Below are positions 8,547 through 17,547 of a stretch of 64,000 nt of DNA, one piece after another. The notes beneath the pieces were generated by a model. The model was not told where the DNA came from. It made no database searches and saw only the letters and a program-made list of their open reading frames with translations. The stretch is from Rhodococcus sp. BP22. Lineage in GTDB: Bacteria; Actinomycetota; Actinomycetes; Mycobacteriales; Mycobacteriaceae. The translations under genes and the position numbers were made by a program. How positions within the stretch are numbered: the first letter of the stretch is position 1; the number at the start of each line of letters is the position of its first letter. The stretch spans positions 124,001-188,000 of the forward strand of contig NZ_JACFTB010000003.1 in NCBI RefSeq assembly GCF_014281965.1, read 5' to 3'.

Positions 8547-9167
8547 CTAAAAATATGGGGTGGGGGTCGAGACCGGGGCTTCGATCATGGCGGCGAGGGT
8601 GTCGACGAGGTTGGAGACGATCGCCGTGGTCTCGGCGTCGGTCCGTTCGGTGCCTTCCCTCGTGGCGAGGGCCGTCATGCTGAACATGACGGCGTTGTTC
8701 GTGCGCCAGGTCGCGATCTTTCCTGGCGCAGGGCAGAGTGCGACCAATAGCTGGTGGACGCGACGGTAGCTTTCCGCCTGCAGGTGTTTCTGGGTCACCT
8801 CGGCGAGAACCGGGTCGATCACTGCCTGCACGAGAAAGCGCGCGTAGCGGCTGCCGGGCCGGCCGAGTGTCTCCGCGGCGAGGGGGTGCACGAGGGCTTC
8901 CACGGCTTGTCGGACGGGCGTCGGATCATCGGACCTCTCGATCTCCTCGAGCAGTTCTGTCCTGCGGGCGTTGATGGGCCCCATTCGCGCTGTGACGAGG
9001 GCCTCGATGAGTCCCTCGCGGGACCCGAAGTGGTACTTGGCCGCCGACTTGTTGGACTGGTCGGCCGCGAGCTGGACGCCTTTGAGCGTGAGCGCGGGCA
9101 GCCCGCGTTCGGCGATGATTCGCTCGGCGGCGTCGATCATTGCGATTCGTGCCGTGATGGGGGTCAC
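8547..9167 (-). CDS. TetR/AcrR-family regulator
   Basis: This 206-residue repressor starts at a GTG (9167) and has the N-terminal helix-turn-helix ITARIAMIDAAERIIAERG, followed by LTLKGVQLAADQSNKSAAKY (about residues 6-50). The C-terminal ligand domain is unassigned. Its start lies 9 bp from an inverted repeat at 9176-9195, which also lies between this gene and the divergent substrate-binding protein gene. It is therefore likely to control itself, the downstream dioxygenase genes and the lipoprotein gene. Confidence 0.88.
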   Translation of the reverse strand: MTPITARIAMIDAAERIIAERGLPALTLKGVQLAADQSNKSAAKYHFGSREGLIEALVTARMGPINARRTELLEEIERSDDPTPVRQAVEALVHPLAAETLGRPGSRYARFLVQAVIDPVLAEVTQKHLQAESYRRVHQLLVALCPAPGKIATWRTNNAVMFSMTALATREGTERTDAETTAIVSNLVDTLAAMIEAPVSTPTPYF

Positions 9168-9175
9168 AAGATGTA

Positions 9176-9195
9176 GGTTAAGGTCGTAACCTTAA
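9176..9195. promoter_or_regulatory. Candidate TetR operator (overlapping inverted repeats)
   Basis: The sequence GGTTAAGGTCGTAACCTTAA holds two overlapping inverted repeats: TTAAGG with CCTTAA (9178-9195) and GGTTA with TAACC (9176-9191). It lies between the divergent TetR and lipoprotein genes, directly upstream of the TetR start codon. Confidence 0.6.
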
Positions 9196-9268
9196 GCTGT
9201 CAAACGTCACCTGAGCTGGTGTTGGCGGCGAAGTCCGGCATGCCCTCGACCGAAGGAAAAAGAGCGAT

Positions 9269-10867
9269 ATGGCTTTGCGTGCACTATCGGGAACCGGCCG
9301 CGTGTTGACCGCGTTCGCTGCGGTGGGACTGCTCATCGTGGGTTGTTCGAGCGGCGAATCCGCCTCATCGGCGAGTTCGGACGACGTGGCCAACGGGCTC
9401 GTCGGGGTGCAGTCCGACGGCGATCCGAGGCAGGGCGGAACCATCGCTTACGCCGGCTACTCCTCGGTGAGCAGCCTGGACCCGGCCGCCCGTCAGGATG
9501 GCGGCTCCACTGGCGGCACCGAGATGGCCGCGCTCTACGACCTGTTGCTGCGCTATGACCAGGATGCCGGCGAGTACGTCCCCCAACTCGCGGAGTCGAT
9601 CACCGCGAACGAGGACAACACCGTCTGGACCGTGAAACTCCGCGACGGCGCCACCTTCAGCGACGGCACGCCCGTCGACGCGTCGGCGGTGACCTGGAGT
9701 ATCGAGCGCTACCTGGAGAAGAAGGGCACTCACACGCAGGTGTGGACGGCCTCGGTCGAGAAGACGCAGGCGACCGACGACTCGACGGTCACGTTCACGC
9801 TCAAGCGTCCGTGGCGGGAGTTCCCGGCACTGCTGACCAGCGGGCCGGGCATGGTCGTCGCGCCGTCGTCGATGGCCGGCGGCGAGTTCGCTCCCATCGG
9901 GGCGGGCCCGTTCACGCTGGAGCGGTTCGCCTCGCAGGAGGAGCTGGTGCTGACGGCGCGGGCGGACTACTGGGGCGGCAAGCCGTACCTGGACTCCGTG
10001 CGCTTCCCCGCGATCGTCAACGAGACCACTCGTCTGGAGTCGGTGCAGTCCGACAACGTGCAGATCGCCTACCTGCGTAACCCCGAGAACGTGCACAAGG
10101 CAGAGGAGGCCGGTCTGCCCGGCGCGGTGTACACGGCCAACATGAGCGGCACGGTAATCATCAACAACCGCGAGGGTCGCCCGGGCGCGGACGAACGGGT
10201 CCGTCGGGCGCTGGTCGCTGCGTACAGTCCCGATCTGTTCAACCAGCGCGTGCAGAGCGACAGCGGAGTGGCGAGCAGCGACATGTTCGCGCCGCAGTCG
10301 CAGTGGCACTCCGATGTCTCGGGCACCGGCTACGACCCGGACACGGCCCGCAGCCTGCTCGCCGAGGCCAAGGCCGATGGCTACGACGGCAAGATCACTT
10401 ACGTCGGCACCAACGACCCCGAGACCCAGCGGAGTGCCCTCGCGATTCAGGCGATGCTCCAGGATGTGGGCTTCGAGGTGCAGATCACGTACGCCACCTC
10501 GATCAGCGACCTGGTCAAAATGCTGTACGCGCAGCACGACTACGACGTCTCCTACGCAGGCTTCAACGTGCTCGACGACGCGCCGTTCATTCGGATGTAC
10601 GGCAATCTCCACAGCGCGTCCGCGTCCAACGTGCTCGGCTATGCGAACCCCGCCATGGACGAGCTACTGGGCCGTCTTCAGACGGCTCGCGACGATGACG
10701 AACAGCGCCAGACCCTGGCGGAGATCCAGACATTGGTCAACGAGACCGCGCCGATGGCGGTGACCGGTCCGTATCGGTTGTTCATGCCCTTTGCGGACAA
10801 CGTGCGCGGCGTGCAAATGAGCTCGGACGGCATCTTGCTGTTCGACAAAGCGTGGACCACCGACTGA
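9269..10867 (+). CDS. ABC transporter substrate-binding lipoprotein, peptide/SBP_bac_5 type
   Basis: This 532-residue protein has a lipoprotein signal (hydrophobic VLTAFAAVGLLIVGC, with the lipobox cysteine at about residue 26) and the solute-binding family 5 signature around LRDGATFSDGTPVDASAVTW (about residues 130-149). These proteins bind oligopeptides or other medium-size solutes outside the membrane and deliver them to an ABC permease. No permease or ATPase gene is nearby, so it is an orphan. It is clearly paralogous to the lipoprotein at 42056-43660, sharing SLDPAARQDGG, GTEMAA.YDLL.RYD and NVLDDAPF/NVLDESPF segments. It is divergent from the TetR gene. Confidence 0.92.
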   Translation: MALRALSGTGRVLTAFAAVGLLIVGCSSGESASSASSDDVANGLVGVQSDGDPRQGGTIAYAGYSSVSSLDPAARQDGGSTGGTEMAALYDLLLRYDQDAGEYVPQLAESITANEDNTVWTVKLRDGATFSDGTPVDASAVTWSIERYLEKKGTHTQVWTASVEKTQATDDSTVTFTLKRPWREFPALLTSGPGMVVAPSSMAGGEFAPIGAGPFTLERFASQEELVLTARADYWGGKPYLDSVRFPAIVNETTRLESVQSDNVQIAYLRNPENVHKAEEAGLPGAVYTANMSGTVIINNREGRPGADERVRRALVAAYSPDLFNQRVQSDSGVASSDMFAPQSQWHSDVSGTGYDPDTARSLLAEAKADGYDGKITYVGTNDPETQRSALAIQAMLQDVGFEVQITYATSISDLVKMLYAQHDYDVSYAGFNVLDDAPFIRMYGNLHSASASNVLGYANPAMDELLGRLQTARDDDEQRQTLAEIQTLVNETAPMAVTGPYRLFMPFADNVRGVQMSSDGILLFDKAWTTD

Positions 10868-10929
10868 TCACCTCTTCCGGGGAGATCGACGCGATACGAC
10901 GCCAGCTGACCGAGCCCGGACGATCGTCA

Positions 10930-10947
10930 GTTTTGTAGAGACAAAAC
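10930..10947. promoter_or_regulatory. Perfect inverted repeat upstream of the acyl-CoA ligase
   Basis: GTTTTGT and ACAAAAC form a perfect 7-bp inverted repeat around AGAG, 52 bp upstream of the ligase start. The AT-rich arms in a GC-rich context suggest an operator or promoter element rather than a terminator. Confidence 0.45.
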
Positions 10948-10998
10948 AATCCCGGCTCCGTGCCGGTGAAACCATTCGACCAACACTGGAGGACCTCG

Positions 10999-12534
10999 AT
11001 GTACCCCGCACTGCACGCCCGCACCCATCCCGACCGCGTCGCCGTCCGGATGAGCGATGGCCCCGGCGTCACCTACGCCGAGCTCGACGAGCGCTCCATC
11101 CGGCTGGCCCGCGAACTGCGGGGGCGGGGTCTGCAGGTGGGCGACGGCATCGCGATCTTGTCCGAAAACCACGTCCGGTTCTTCGAGAGCTATTGGGCTG
11201 CAGTGCGTTCCGGTCTCTACATCACTGCGATCAACCGGCACAGCACGCCAGAAGAGGCCGCGTACATCATGGCGGACGCCGGCGCGAAGGTGCTGATCTG
11301 CTCGCACGGCCTGCGGAAGACTGCCGCCGGGCTGCTGCCGCTGCTCGACCCCGCCGTGCACCGCATCATGTTCGACGGCGTGATCGACGGCGTCGAACCC
11401 TACGAGGACCTGCTGGCGCGGCAGTCGGCGGAGCCTCTCGACGACGAGCCCCGCGGTCAGCTGATGCTCTACTCGTCCGGCACGACGGGCCGGCCCAAGG
11501 GCGTCAAGCGCGCGCTGACCGGCCTGCGGGTCGACGATGCGGCCGCACCCCGGAGCTCCGGTCTGGCCCGCAAGATCACCACGATCGACGAGGAGTCGGT
11601 GTACCTCGTGCCCGCGCCGCTCTATCACGCGGCGGCGTTCAACTGGTCGATCGCGGTGCAGGAGATCGGCGGCACCGTCGTGGTGATGCCGAAGTGGGAT
11701 CCCGAGGAGTTCCTCGCCCAGATCGAGCGGCACCGCGTCACCCACACCCAGGTCGTCCCCACGATGATGGTGCGGCTGCTCAAGCTCGACCCGGAGATCC
11801 GCACTCGCCACGACTTGTCCTCGCTGCAGGGACTGCTCCACTCCGCCGCGCCGTGCCCTGTCGACGTCAAGCGGGGGGTGTTGGACTGGTTGGGTCCGAT
11901 CGTCGACGAGTACTACACCGGCACCGAAGGTGTCGGCGTCACGTTCATCGCGGCGCGGGACTGGGGGGAGCGGCCGGGCACCGTCGGCCGGTCGGTGACG
12001 GGCGTGATCCATATCTGCGACGACGACGGTGCGGAGGTGGCTACGGGGGAGGTCGGGACCGTGTACTTCGCGCGGGACGACATACCCTTCAACTATCACA
12101 ATGACGACGTGAAGACCGCCGGCGCGATGCACCCGGACCGGCCCACGTGGTGGACGATCGGCGACATGGGCCGCGTCGACGCCGACGGCTACCTGTACCT
12201 GACCGACCGCAAGGCGTTCATGATCATCTCCGGCGGCGTCAACATCTACCCCGCTGAGATCGAGGGCCACATGATCATGCACCCGGCGGTCGCCGACGTC
12301 GCCGTGTTCGGCCTGCCCGACGCAGACATGGGCGAGTACGTGCATGCCGTCGTGCAGCCGGCGGAGGGCATCGTTCCTGGTCCTGAGCTGGCTGCGGAAC
12401 TCCTGGAGTTCGCGCGTGAGGGGCTCTCGCGGTTCAAGGTGCCGCGGGTCCTCGACTTCCGGGACGAGCTGCCCCGGATGGAGTCCGGCAAACTCCGCAA
12501 GGACGTCTTGCGCGCGGACTACCTTCCCGTGTGA
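10999..12534 (+). CDS. Acyl-CoA ligase (AMP-forming)
   Basis: This 511-residue adenylate-forming enzyme contains the phosphate-binding loop YSSGTTGRPKG (about residues 158-168), the YTGTEG adenine motif, WWTIGDMGRVDADGYLYLTD and the hinge RKAFMIISGGVNIYPAEIE, and ends with the catalytic lysine in MESGKLRKDVLR. It activates a carboxylic acid as a CoA thioester; the substrate is unknown. The ATG at 10999 is preferred because GGAGG sits six bases upstream and homology begins there (MYPALHARTHPDRVAV); an upstream in-frame start at 10960 lacks such a site. It is the last gene of accessory block 1, downstream of the substrate-binding protein. Confidence 0.92.
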   Translation: MYPALHARTHPDRVAVRMSDGPGVTYAELDERSIRLARELRGRGLQVGDGIAILSENHVRFFESYWAAVRSGLYITAINRHSTPEEAAYIMADAGAKVLICSHGLRKTAAGLLPLLDPAVHRIMFDGVIDGVEPYEDLLARQSAEPLDDEPRGQLMLYSSGTTGRPKGVKRALTGLRVDDAAAPRSSGLARKITTIDEESVYLVPAPLYHAAAFNWSIAVQEIGGTVVVMPKWDPEEFLAQIERHRVTHTQVVPTMMVRLLKLDPEIRTRHDLSSLQGLLHSAAPCPVDVKRGVLDWLGPIVDEYYTGTEGVGVTFIAARDWGERPGTVGRSVTGVIHICDDDGAEVATGEVGTVYFARDDIPFNYHNDDVKTAGAMHPDRPTWWTIGDMGRVDADGYLYLTDRKAFMIISGGVNIYPAEIEGHMIMHPAVADVAVFGLPDADMGEYVHAVVQPAEGIVPGPELAAELLEFAREGLSRFKVPRVLDFRDELPRMESGKLRKDVLRADYLPV

Positions 12535-12610
12535 GCTGAGAGTGGCCGGCCGTGGTGGTGCGGGGTATGGAATTTTCTTTGCGCTCGTGACACCCGTAGC
12601 TTTGCTTCGA

Positions 12611-13084
12611 TCAGGTCGAATGCGGCCGTGCCACAACGGGATGCCCACTGAAGATCGAAATGCGGTTGAAAGAGTTGATGGTGATCGCGGTGAGGATCAG
12701 CAACGAAATCTCGTCGTCGGAGAGGCATTGCCGAACCAGCTCGTAGTCTTCGTCGCTCAAGTGTTCGTCGCTCACCAGAGTGACGGCTTCGGCGATGTGC
12801 AGGGCTGCACGTTCTTTCACGGTATACAGGGTGGTTTCGCGCCAGCTGGGTAGGACCGCGACGCGTTGCGGGGTTTCACCAGCCTTGAACGCTGCGGCGC
12901 TGTGGACGTCGAGGCAGAAGGCACACCCGTTGAGTTGTGAAACCCGAAGGTTTACCAGCTCCAGAATGATTCGGTCGAGCCCGACGTCAGCGGCCTGCGA
13001 GCGGAGTTCAACGGCGGCAGCGGCCATTGCCTTGTACACCGTTGGGCTTTGCTTGTCGATGAATACTCTGGAGGCTGCGGTCAT
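12611..13084 (-). CDS. Carboxymuconolactone decarboxylase / AhpD-like protein
   Basis: This 157-residue all-helical protein carries the redox motif C-x-x-C with the nearby histidine in LNGCAFCLDVHSAAA (about residues 51-65), which matches the AhpD-like peroxidase branch of the carboxymuconolactone decarboxylase family. AhpD-type proteins reduce alkyl hydroperoxides in the cytoplasm using thiol partners. The start overlaps the end of the upstream acetyltransferase gene by four bases, so the two are cotranscribed. Confidence 0.85.
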   Translation of the reverse strand: MTAASRVFIDKQSPTVYKAMAAAAVELRSQAADVGLDRIILELVNLRVSQLNGCAFCLDVHSAAAFKAGETPQRVAVLPSWRETTLYTVKERAALHIAEAVTLVSDEHLSDEDYELVRQCLSDDEISLLILTAITINSFNRISIFSGHPVVARPHST

Positions 13085-13434
13085 TTGTTCTCGGCCTGGG
13101 CGATCTCGAGTGCGGCAGGCGTCACCGGGTCGACGACATCGTCGAAGTCGTGGTGTTTTTCGACGAATCTGGCAACGTACGAGCAGACCGGGACTATGCG
13201 CTTACCGGCATCGCGGGTGCGACTCAACGCAGCGGCTACCAATTCTCCCGCCAGGCCTTGTCCGGAATGCTCATCGTCGATCACAGTGTGATGAAAAATT
13301 CGCTGGTTGTCGGCATCGATGTAGGCAGCGAACCCGGCGCGCTGCCCGTCCACATGGATTTCGTAACGGTGATGATCGGGAGCATCGACTACTGTCGACC
13401 CGTGGCCAGCGTTGTTTTGGTCTCCATTGGTCAT
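13081..13434 (-). CDS. GNAT-like N-acetyltransferase (YjdJ/COG2388 type)
   Basis: This 117-residue protein belongs to the small single-domain acetyltransferase-like group. The acetyl-CoA loop is represented by HSGQGLAGELV (about residues 56-66), followed by RIVPVCSYVARFVEKHHDF, the usual C-terminal ending of this group. The substrate is unknown. The first 20 residues are low in conservation, and a later start is possible. It is cotranscribed with the AhpD-like gene and divergent from the pirin gene. Confidence 0.8.
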   Translation of the reverse strand: MTNGDQNNAGHGSTVVDAPDHHRYEIHVDGQRAGFAAYIDADNQRIFHHTVIDDEHSGQGLAGELVAAALSRTRDAGKRIVPVCSYVARFVEKHHDFDDVVDPVTPAALEIAQAENK

Positions 13435-13508
13435 GATCCCACTATGCCCCAGAATGCCGGGCCGTCGTCAGAATCGGCATCCCGGATGTCACGAGATGAG
13501 GGTCGGTT

Positions 13509-14480
13509 GTGAGTAACCTGGAAGCCTCGCCGCAGGAGTTCGCATGTGAATCGCGTCCCGATCACGTAATACAAGTTCTCGAGGCGCGAGAAGTCCCGTT
13601 GGGTGGTCCTCGCGCAATGACCGTCCGGCGCACTCTGCCGCAGCGCGCTCGATCATTGATCGGGTCATGGTGTTTCGTCGATCATTACGGGCCCGATGAC
13701 GTCTCTACCGGCGTTGGCATGCGGGTCCCGGGTCATCCGCATACCGGGCTGCAAACCGTGTCATGGCTTTTTCGCGGTGAAATCGAGCATCGTGACACCA
13801 CTGGAACGCACGCGATGGTCCGCCCCGGTGAATTGAACGTGATGACTGCGGGCACAGGAATAGCGCACTCGGAATTCTCGACACCGGACACTTCCATCCT
13901 GCACGGTGTGCAGTTGTGGATAGCATTGCCGGCCGAGCAACGGTTCACCGAACCTGCGTTTCACCACTACGTTCCGCCGATAGTCGAGCACGACGGGGTG
14001 CGTGCAGCGGTCTTTCTAGGATCGCTGTTCGGACAGACTTCGCCCGTCGAAATGTTCAGCCCCTTGGTGGGAGCCGAGATCATCGTGGCGGCAGGGAGTA
14101 CTGCACGCCTCGATGTCGATGTCACATTCGAACACGGCGTGCTCGTCGACACGGGTGAGGTCACCGTGTCCGGGGTAGCAGCCACCACCGGGCAATTGAT
14201 CTATCACGAGCCCGGCGTGGAGACGATTACCGTGCACGCATCCACAGACGTCGACGCACGAGTTCTGCTCCTCGGAGGCGAACCGCTGAACGAGCGAATC
14301 ATCATGTGGTGGAACCTCATTGGTCGCAGTCATGAGGAGATAGTCCAGTTCCGCGCGGAGTGGGAGCAGGCGCGTCGGGACACTTCGTCCGTCACGCAGT
14401 ACGGGGCATTTCCCGCAGAATGGGAAAGCACGCTGCCTGCACCGGAATTGCCGAACACCCGGTTGCAACCGCGCAAATGA
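13509..14480 (+). CDS. Pirin family protein
   Basis: This 323-residue bicupin protein contains the pirin N-terminal signature (RARSLIGSWCFVDHYGPDDV, then GMRVPGHPHTGLQTVSWLFRG), including the histidines and glutamate that bind one metal ion (HPHTG and the following GEIEHRDTTGTH). Pirins include quercetin dioxygenase-like enzymes and regulatory proteins; the role here is not known. The start is a GTG at 13509. Length and motifs are normal for the family. Confidence 0.88.
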   Translation: MSNLEASPQEFACESRPDHVIQVLEAREVPLGGPRAMTVRRTLPQRARSLIGSWCFVDHYGPDDVSTGVGMRVPGHPHTGLQTVSWLFRGEIEHRDTTGTHAMVRPGELNVMTAGTGIAHSEFSTPDTSILHGVQLWIALPAEQRFTEPAFHHYVPPIVEHDGVRAAVFLGSLFGQTSPVEMFSPLVGAEIIVAAGSTARLDVDVTFEHGVLVDTGEVTVSGVAATTGQLIYHEPGVETITVHASTDVDARVLLLGGEPLNERIIMWWNLIGRSHEEIVQFRAEWEQARRDTSSVTQYGAFPAEWESTLPAPELPNTRLQPRK

Positions 14481-14591
14481 GATGGCGGCGAGCAGAGGCC
14501 GAGCGCGTGTACGAGTGAATCGACGTAAGTGCAACGCAGTGCTACCGAACCAGCAGCGGTGGGAAAACTCGTTGTGACGCGCAAGTCGGCA

Positions 14592-14673
14592 GACCGAACA
14601 CCCTTTTTGCAAACCCCGCACACCTGCTCGGACCTGAATGTGGCGCGCAGGTCGGTAAAAAGGGTGTCCGGTC
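14592..14673. repeat. Large imperfect hairpin between pirin and gpm genes
   Basis: GACCGAACACCCTTTTT (14592-14608) pairs with AAAAAGGGTGTCCGGTC (14657-14673) at 16 of 17 positions. Inside the 48-base loop lies a second inverted pair, CACCTGC with GCGCAGGTC. It lies 40 bp before the phosphoglycerate mutase start. It may be a terminator, a regulatory hairpin, or a miniature mobile element. Confidence 0.55.
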
Positions 14674-14715
14674 CACCCGCGCCAACTGTTGCGCGGTTCA
14701 TGAGAAACTGACCCC

Positions 14716-15471
14716 ATGAGTATCGGAACCTTGATTCTGCTCCGCCACGGCGAGAGTGAATGGAACTTCTCCAACCAGTTCACCGGGTGGGTCGACGTCC
14801 GCTTGACGGACAAGGGAGAGGCCGAGGGCAAGCGTGCCGGCGAGCTCCTTGTCGACGCGAACCTGCTGCCCGACGTGCTGTACACCTCCCTACTGCGTCG
14901 AGCGATCAGCACGGCGAACCTCGCGCTCGACGCAGCGGACCGGCATTGGATCCCCGTCATTCGTGACTGGCGCCTCAACGAGCGTCACTACGGTGCGCTT
15001 CAGGGATTGAACAAGGCGGAGACCAAGGACAAGTACGGCGACGAGCAGTTCATGCTGTGGCGTCGTAGCTACGACACGCCGCCGCCCGCGATCGAAGCAG
15101 GCAGCAAATACAGCCAGGACGCGGACCCGCGTTACGCCGACCTGCCGACCGTGCCGCTGACCGAATGCCTGAAGGACGTCGTCGACCGGCTCATCCCGTA
15201 CTTCGAGGACACGATCGTTGCCGAGCTCGAGGCGGGCAAGAACGTTCTGGTCGCCGCGCACGGCAACTCGCTGCGGGCGCTGGTGAAGTATCTCGACGAG
15301 ATTTCCGACGCCGATATCGCGGCACTGAACATTCCTACCGGCATTCCGCTGCGCTACGACTTCGAAGCCGGCGAGGGCAAGCTGGTTCCGAGCAACCCGG
15401 GCGGAACATACCTGGACCCCGAAGCAGCGGCAGCGGGAGCAGCAGCTGTCGCCAATCAGGGCGGAAAGTAG
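14716..15471 (+). CDS. gpmA: 2,3-bisphosphoglycerate-dependent phosphoglycerate mutase
   Basis: This 251-residue enzyme interconverts 3- and 2-phosphoglycerate in glycolysis. The phosphohistidine motif [10 protein letters not shown] is at residues 8-17, followed by [31 protein letters not shown] with the catalytic glutamate, and the second histidine in [15 protein letters not shown]. It is the homologue of M. tuberculosis Rv0489 (gpm1) and precedes senX3-regX3 in the same order as there. The 150-bp gap before senX3 probably holds that operon's promoter. Confidence 0.96.
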   Translation: MSIGTLILLRHGESEWNFSNQFTGWVDVRLTDKGEAEGKRAGELLVDANLLPDVLYTSLLRRAISTANLALDAADRHWIPVIRDWRLNERHYGALQGLNKAETKDKYGDEQFMLWRRSYDTPPPAIEAGSKYSQDADPRYADLPTVPLTECLKDVVDRLIPYFEDTIVAELEAGKNVLVAAHGNSLRALVKYLDEISDADIAALNIPTGIPLRYDFEAGEGKLVPSNPGGTYLDPEAAAAGAAAVANQGGK

Positions 15472-15621
15472 ACGCTTCGGTAGTTCGGTTGGCTCCGTTC
15501 GTGTCCGATTCCCCGAACTCGAGATGAACGGTCGGAGAACACTGTCGCCGAGGGCGGTGGCCACCAGGGGAATGCCTGCGCCCCGTGTTTGCAACCTCCA
15601 CATCGAACGTACGATTCCGGT

Positions 15622-16800
15622 GTGAGTGTTGCATCGGCTGTGCTGCTGGCTATCGCTGCGGCCTTCGTTGGGTACCTCGTCGGCGGTGTTCTGATCCCGT
15701 ACCTCGCGACTCGGCATTCGGCGCGGACACGTGCGGCATCGGGATTGACGATGCCGCAGGTGCTGGACCTGATCATTCTCGCGTCCGAGAGCGGCATCGC
15801 CGTCGTCGACAGGTTCCACGACGTCGTCCTGTCGAATCCGAGGGCGGAGGAGCTCGGCCTGGTGCGGAATCGACTCATCGACGGTCGTGCATGGGAAGCC
15901 GCACAGAAGGTCCTCGGTGACGGGAATCCCGTCGAGGTCGACATCAGTTCGAAGGAAGCCAGGACGACGACGACGAGCCGGGACCGGATGGCGGTGCGGT
16001 GCGTGGCTCGGCTGCTGAGCAAAGAGGACCAACGTTTCGTTGTCCTGTTCGCCGACGACGACTCCGAGCAGGCCCGGATGGAAGCGACGCGTCGGGACTT
16101 CGTCGCCAACGTCAGTCACGAATTGAAGACACCCGTCGGTGCGATGAGCCTGCTGGCCGAAGCATTACTCGAATCCGCAGACGACCCCGACTCGGTCCGG
16201 CATTTCGGCGGTAAGGTCGTTGCCGAATCCAAGAGGCTGGGCAGCATGGTGAGCGAGCTGATCGCACTCTCTCGCCTGCAGGGCGCCGAGAGGCTCCCCG
16301 ACCTCGACGTCGTGGATGTCGATACCGTCGTCAACGAAGCCCTCGATCGGTCGAAGCTCGCATCGGAGAACGCCGGAATCAGTGTCACCACGGACCACCC
16401 GAGCGGCCTCGAGGTGCTGGGGGACCAGGCGCTACTCGTGACGGCCCTCGCCAACCTGATTCAGAACGCGATCGCATACTCGCCCGATGGTTCACCGGTC
16501 TCGGTGAGTCGAGGTCTTCGTGGCTCGAATGTTGCGTTCGCGGTTACGGATCGGGGAATCGGCATCGCCAAGGAAGACCAGGAGCGGGTCTTCGAGCGAT
16601 TCTTCCGTGTCGACAAAGCGCGTTCGAGAGCCACCGGCGGCACCGGCCTCGGTCTGGCGATCGCCAAACACGTCGCAGCGAACCACAACGGCAGTCTTTC
16701 GTTGTGGAGCAAGCTCGGCACCGGATCCACCTTCACCCTGCAGATCCCGGCGTACTTCGAAGAAGACGACCCTGCGTCGACAGAAAGAGAGACACAGTGA
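15622..16800 (+). CDS. senX3: Two-component sensor histidine kinase SenX3
   Basis: This 392-residue membrane kinase senses phosphate starvation together with the Pst system in mycobacteria. An N-terminal membrane segment ([18 protein letters not shown]) is followed by a PAS-like region, the phosphoacceptor histidine in [12 protein letters not shown] (about H166), and the ATPase motifs [18 protein letters not shown] and GGTGLGLAI. The GTG at 15622 matches the start used by mycobacterial SenX3 ([10 protein letters not shown]); earlier in-frame codons add an unlikely leader. The stop codon overlaps the regX3 start (GTGA). Confidence 0.94.
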   Translation: MSVASAVLLAIAAAFVGYLVGGVLIPYLATRHSARTRAASGLTMPQVLDLIILASESGIAVVDRFHDVVLSNPRAEELGLVRNRLIDGRAWEAAQKVLGDGNPVEVDISSKEARTTTTSRDRMAVRCVARLLSKEDQRFVVLFADDDSEQARMEATRRDFVANVSHELKTPVGAMSLLAEALLESADDPDSVRHFGGKVVAESKRLGSMVSELIALSRLQGAERLPDLDVVDVDTVVNEALDRSKLASENAGISVTTDHPSGLEVLGDQALLVTALANLIQNAIAYSPDGSPVSVSRGLRGSNVAFAVTDRGIGIAKEDQERVFERFFRVDKARSRATGGTGLGLAIAKHVAANHNGSLSLWSKLGTGSTFTLQIPAYFEEDDPASTERETQ

Positions 16801-17486
16801 CCAACGTGCTTATCGTCGAGGACGAGGAATCGTTGGCCGAACCTTTGGCCTTCATCCTCCGGAAGGAGGGTTTCGAGGTCACCGTCGCTGTAGACGGCCC
16901 TTCGGCGCTCGCAGAATTCGATCGGGCAGGCGCGGACATCGTGCTCCTCGACCTGATGCTTCCCGGCATGAGCGGAACGGACGTCTGCAAGCAACTGCGT
17001 TCGCGCTCAGGTGTTCCCGTCATCATGGTGACGGCGCGTGACAGTGAGATCGACAAGGTGGTCGGGCTCGAACTCGGCGCGGACGACTACGTCACCAAGC
17101 CTTACTCCGCCAGAGAGTTGATCGCACGTATCCGTGCGGTATTGCGTCGTGGCAACGATGCCGAGCTCGATGGCATCGTCGACACCGGTGTGCTGGAAGC
17201 GGGGCCGGTTCGCATGGACGTCGAACGGCACGTCGTGCTGGTGAACACCGAGCAGATCACGTTGCCGCTCAAGGAATTCGACCTGCTCGAATATTTGCTG
17301 CGGAACTCCGGGCGGGTACTCACCCGCGGTCAGTTGATCGATCGGGTGTGGGGTGCGGACTACGTCGGCGACACCAAAACCCTTGATGTGCATGTGAAGC
17401 GGCTGCGATCGAAGATCGAGCAGGATCCGGCCAAACCTGAACGCCTCGTCACCGTGCGCGGGTTGGGTTACAAGCTAGAGGGCTAG
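16797..17486 (+). CDS. regX3: OmpR-family response regulator RegX3
   Basis: This 229-residue regulator has a receiver domain with the acidic pair in IVEDEE, the phosphoacceptor aspartate at D52 ([10 protein letters not shown]), a threonine in VTARD and the lysine in VTKPYSARE, followed by an OmpR-type winged helix ([20 protein letters not shown], then [14 protein letters not shown]). In mycobacteria RegX3 controls phosphate acquisition genes. The GTG start at 16797 overlaps the senX3 stop by four bases. Confidence 0.95.
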   Translation: MTNVLIVEDEESLAEPLAFILRKEGFEVTVAVDGPSALAEFDRAGADIVLLDLMLPGMSGTDVCKQLRSRSGVPVIMVTARDSEIDKVVGLELGADDYVTKPYSARELIARIRAVLRRGNDAELDGIVDTGVLEAGPVRMDVERHVVLVNTEQITLPLKEFDLLEYLLRNSGRVLTRGQLIDRVWGADYVGDTKTLDVHVKRLRSKIEQDPAKPERLVTVRGLGYKLEG

Positions 17487-17494
17487 ACGATCGT

Positions 17495-17547
17495 GTCGTA
17501 GGCGAGTGGAAGTGCTTGTCGACGAAGCATTTCCACCCGCCTATGAC
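17495..17547. terminator. Bidirectional hairpin after regX3
   Basis: The arms 17495-17517 and 17525-17547 pair at 20 of 23 positions around a seven-base loop, with GTGGAAGTGCTT facing AAGCATTTCCAC. The hairpin lies between the convergent regX3 and Rv0495c-type genes and ends on the stop codon of the latter. It probably terminates both. Confidence 0.7.

Noticed and set aside
9365..10612. A 415-codon minus-strand open frame
   Set aside because: It lies wholly opposite the substrate-binding protein gene and has no recognisable motif.
10927..12648. A 573-codon open frame on the minus strand
   Set aside because: It is antisense to the acyl-CoA ligase gene, has no domain, and reflects the strong third-position GC bias.
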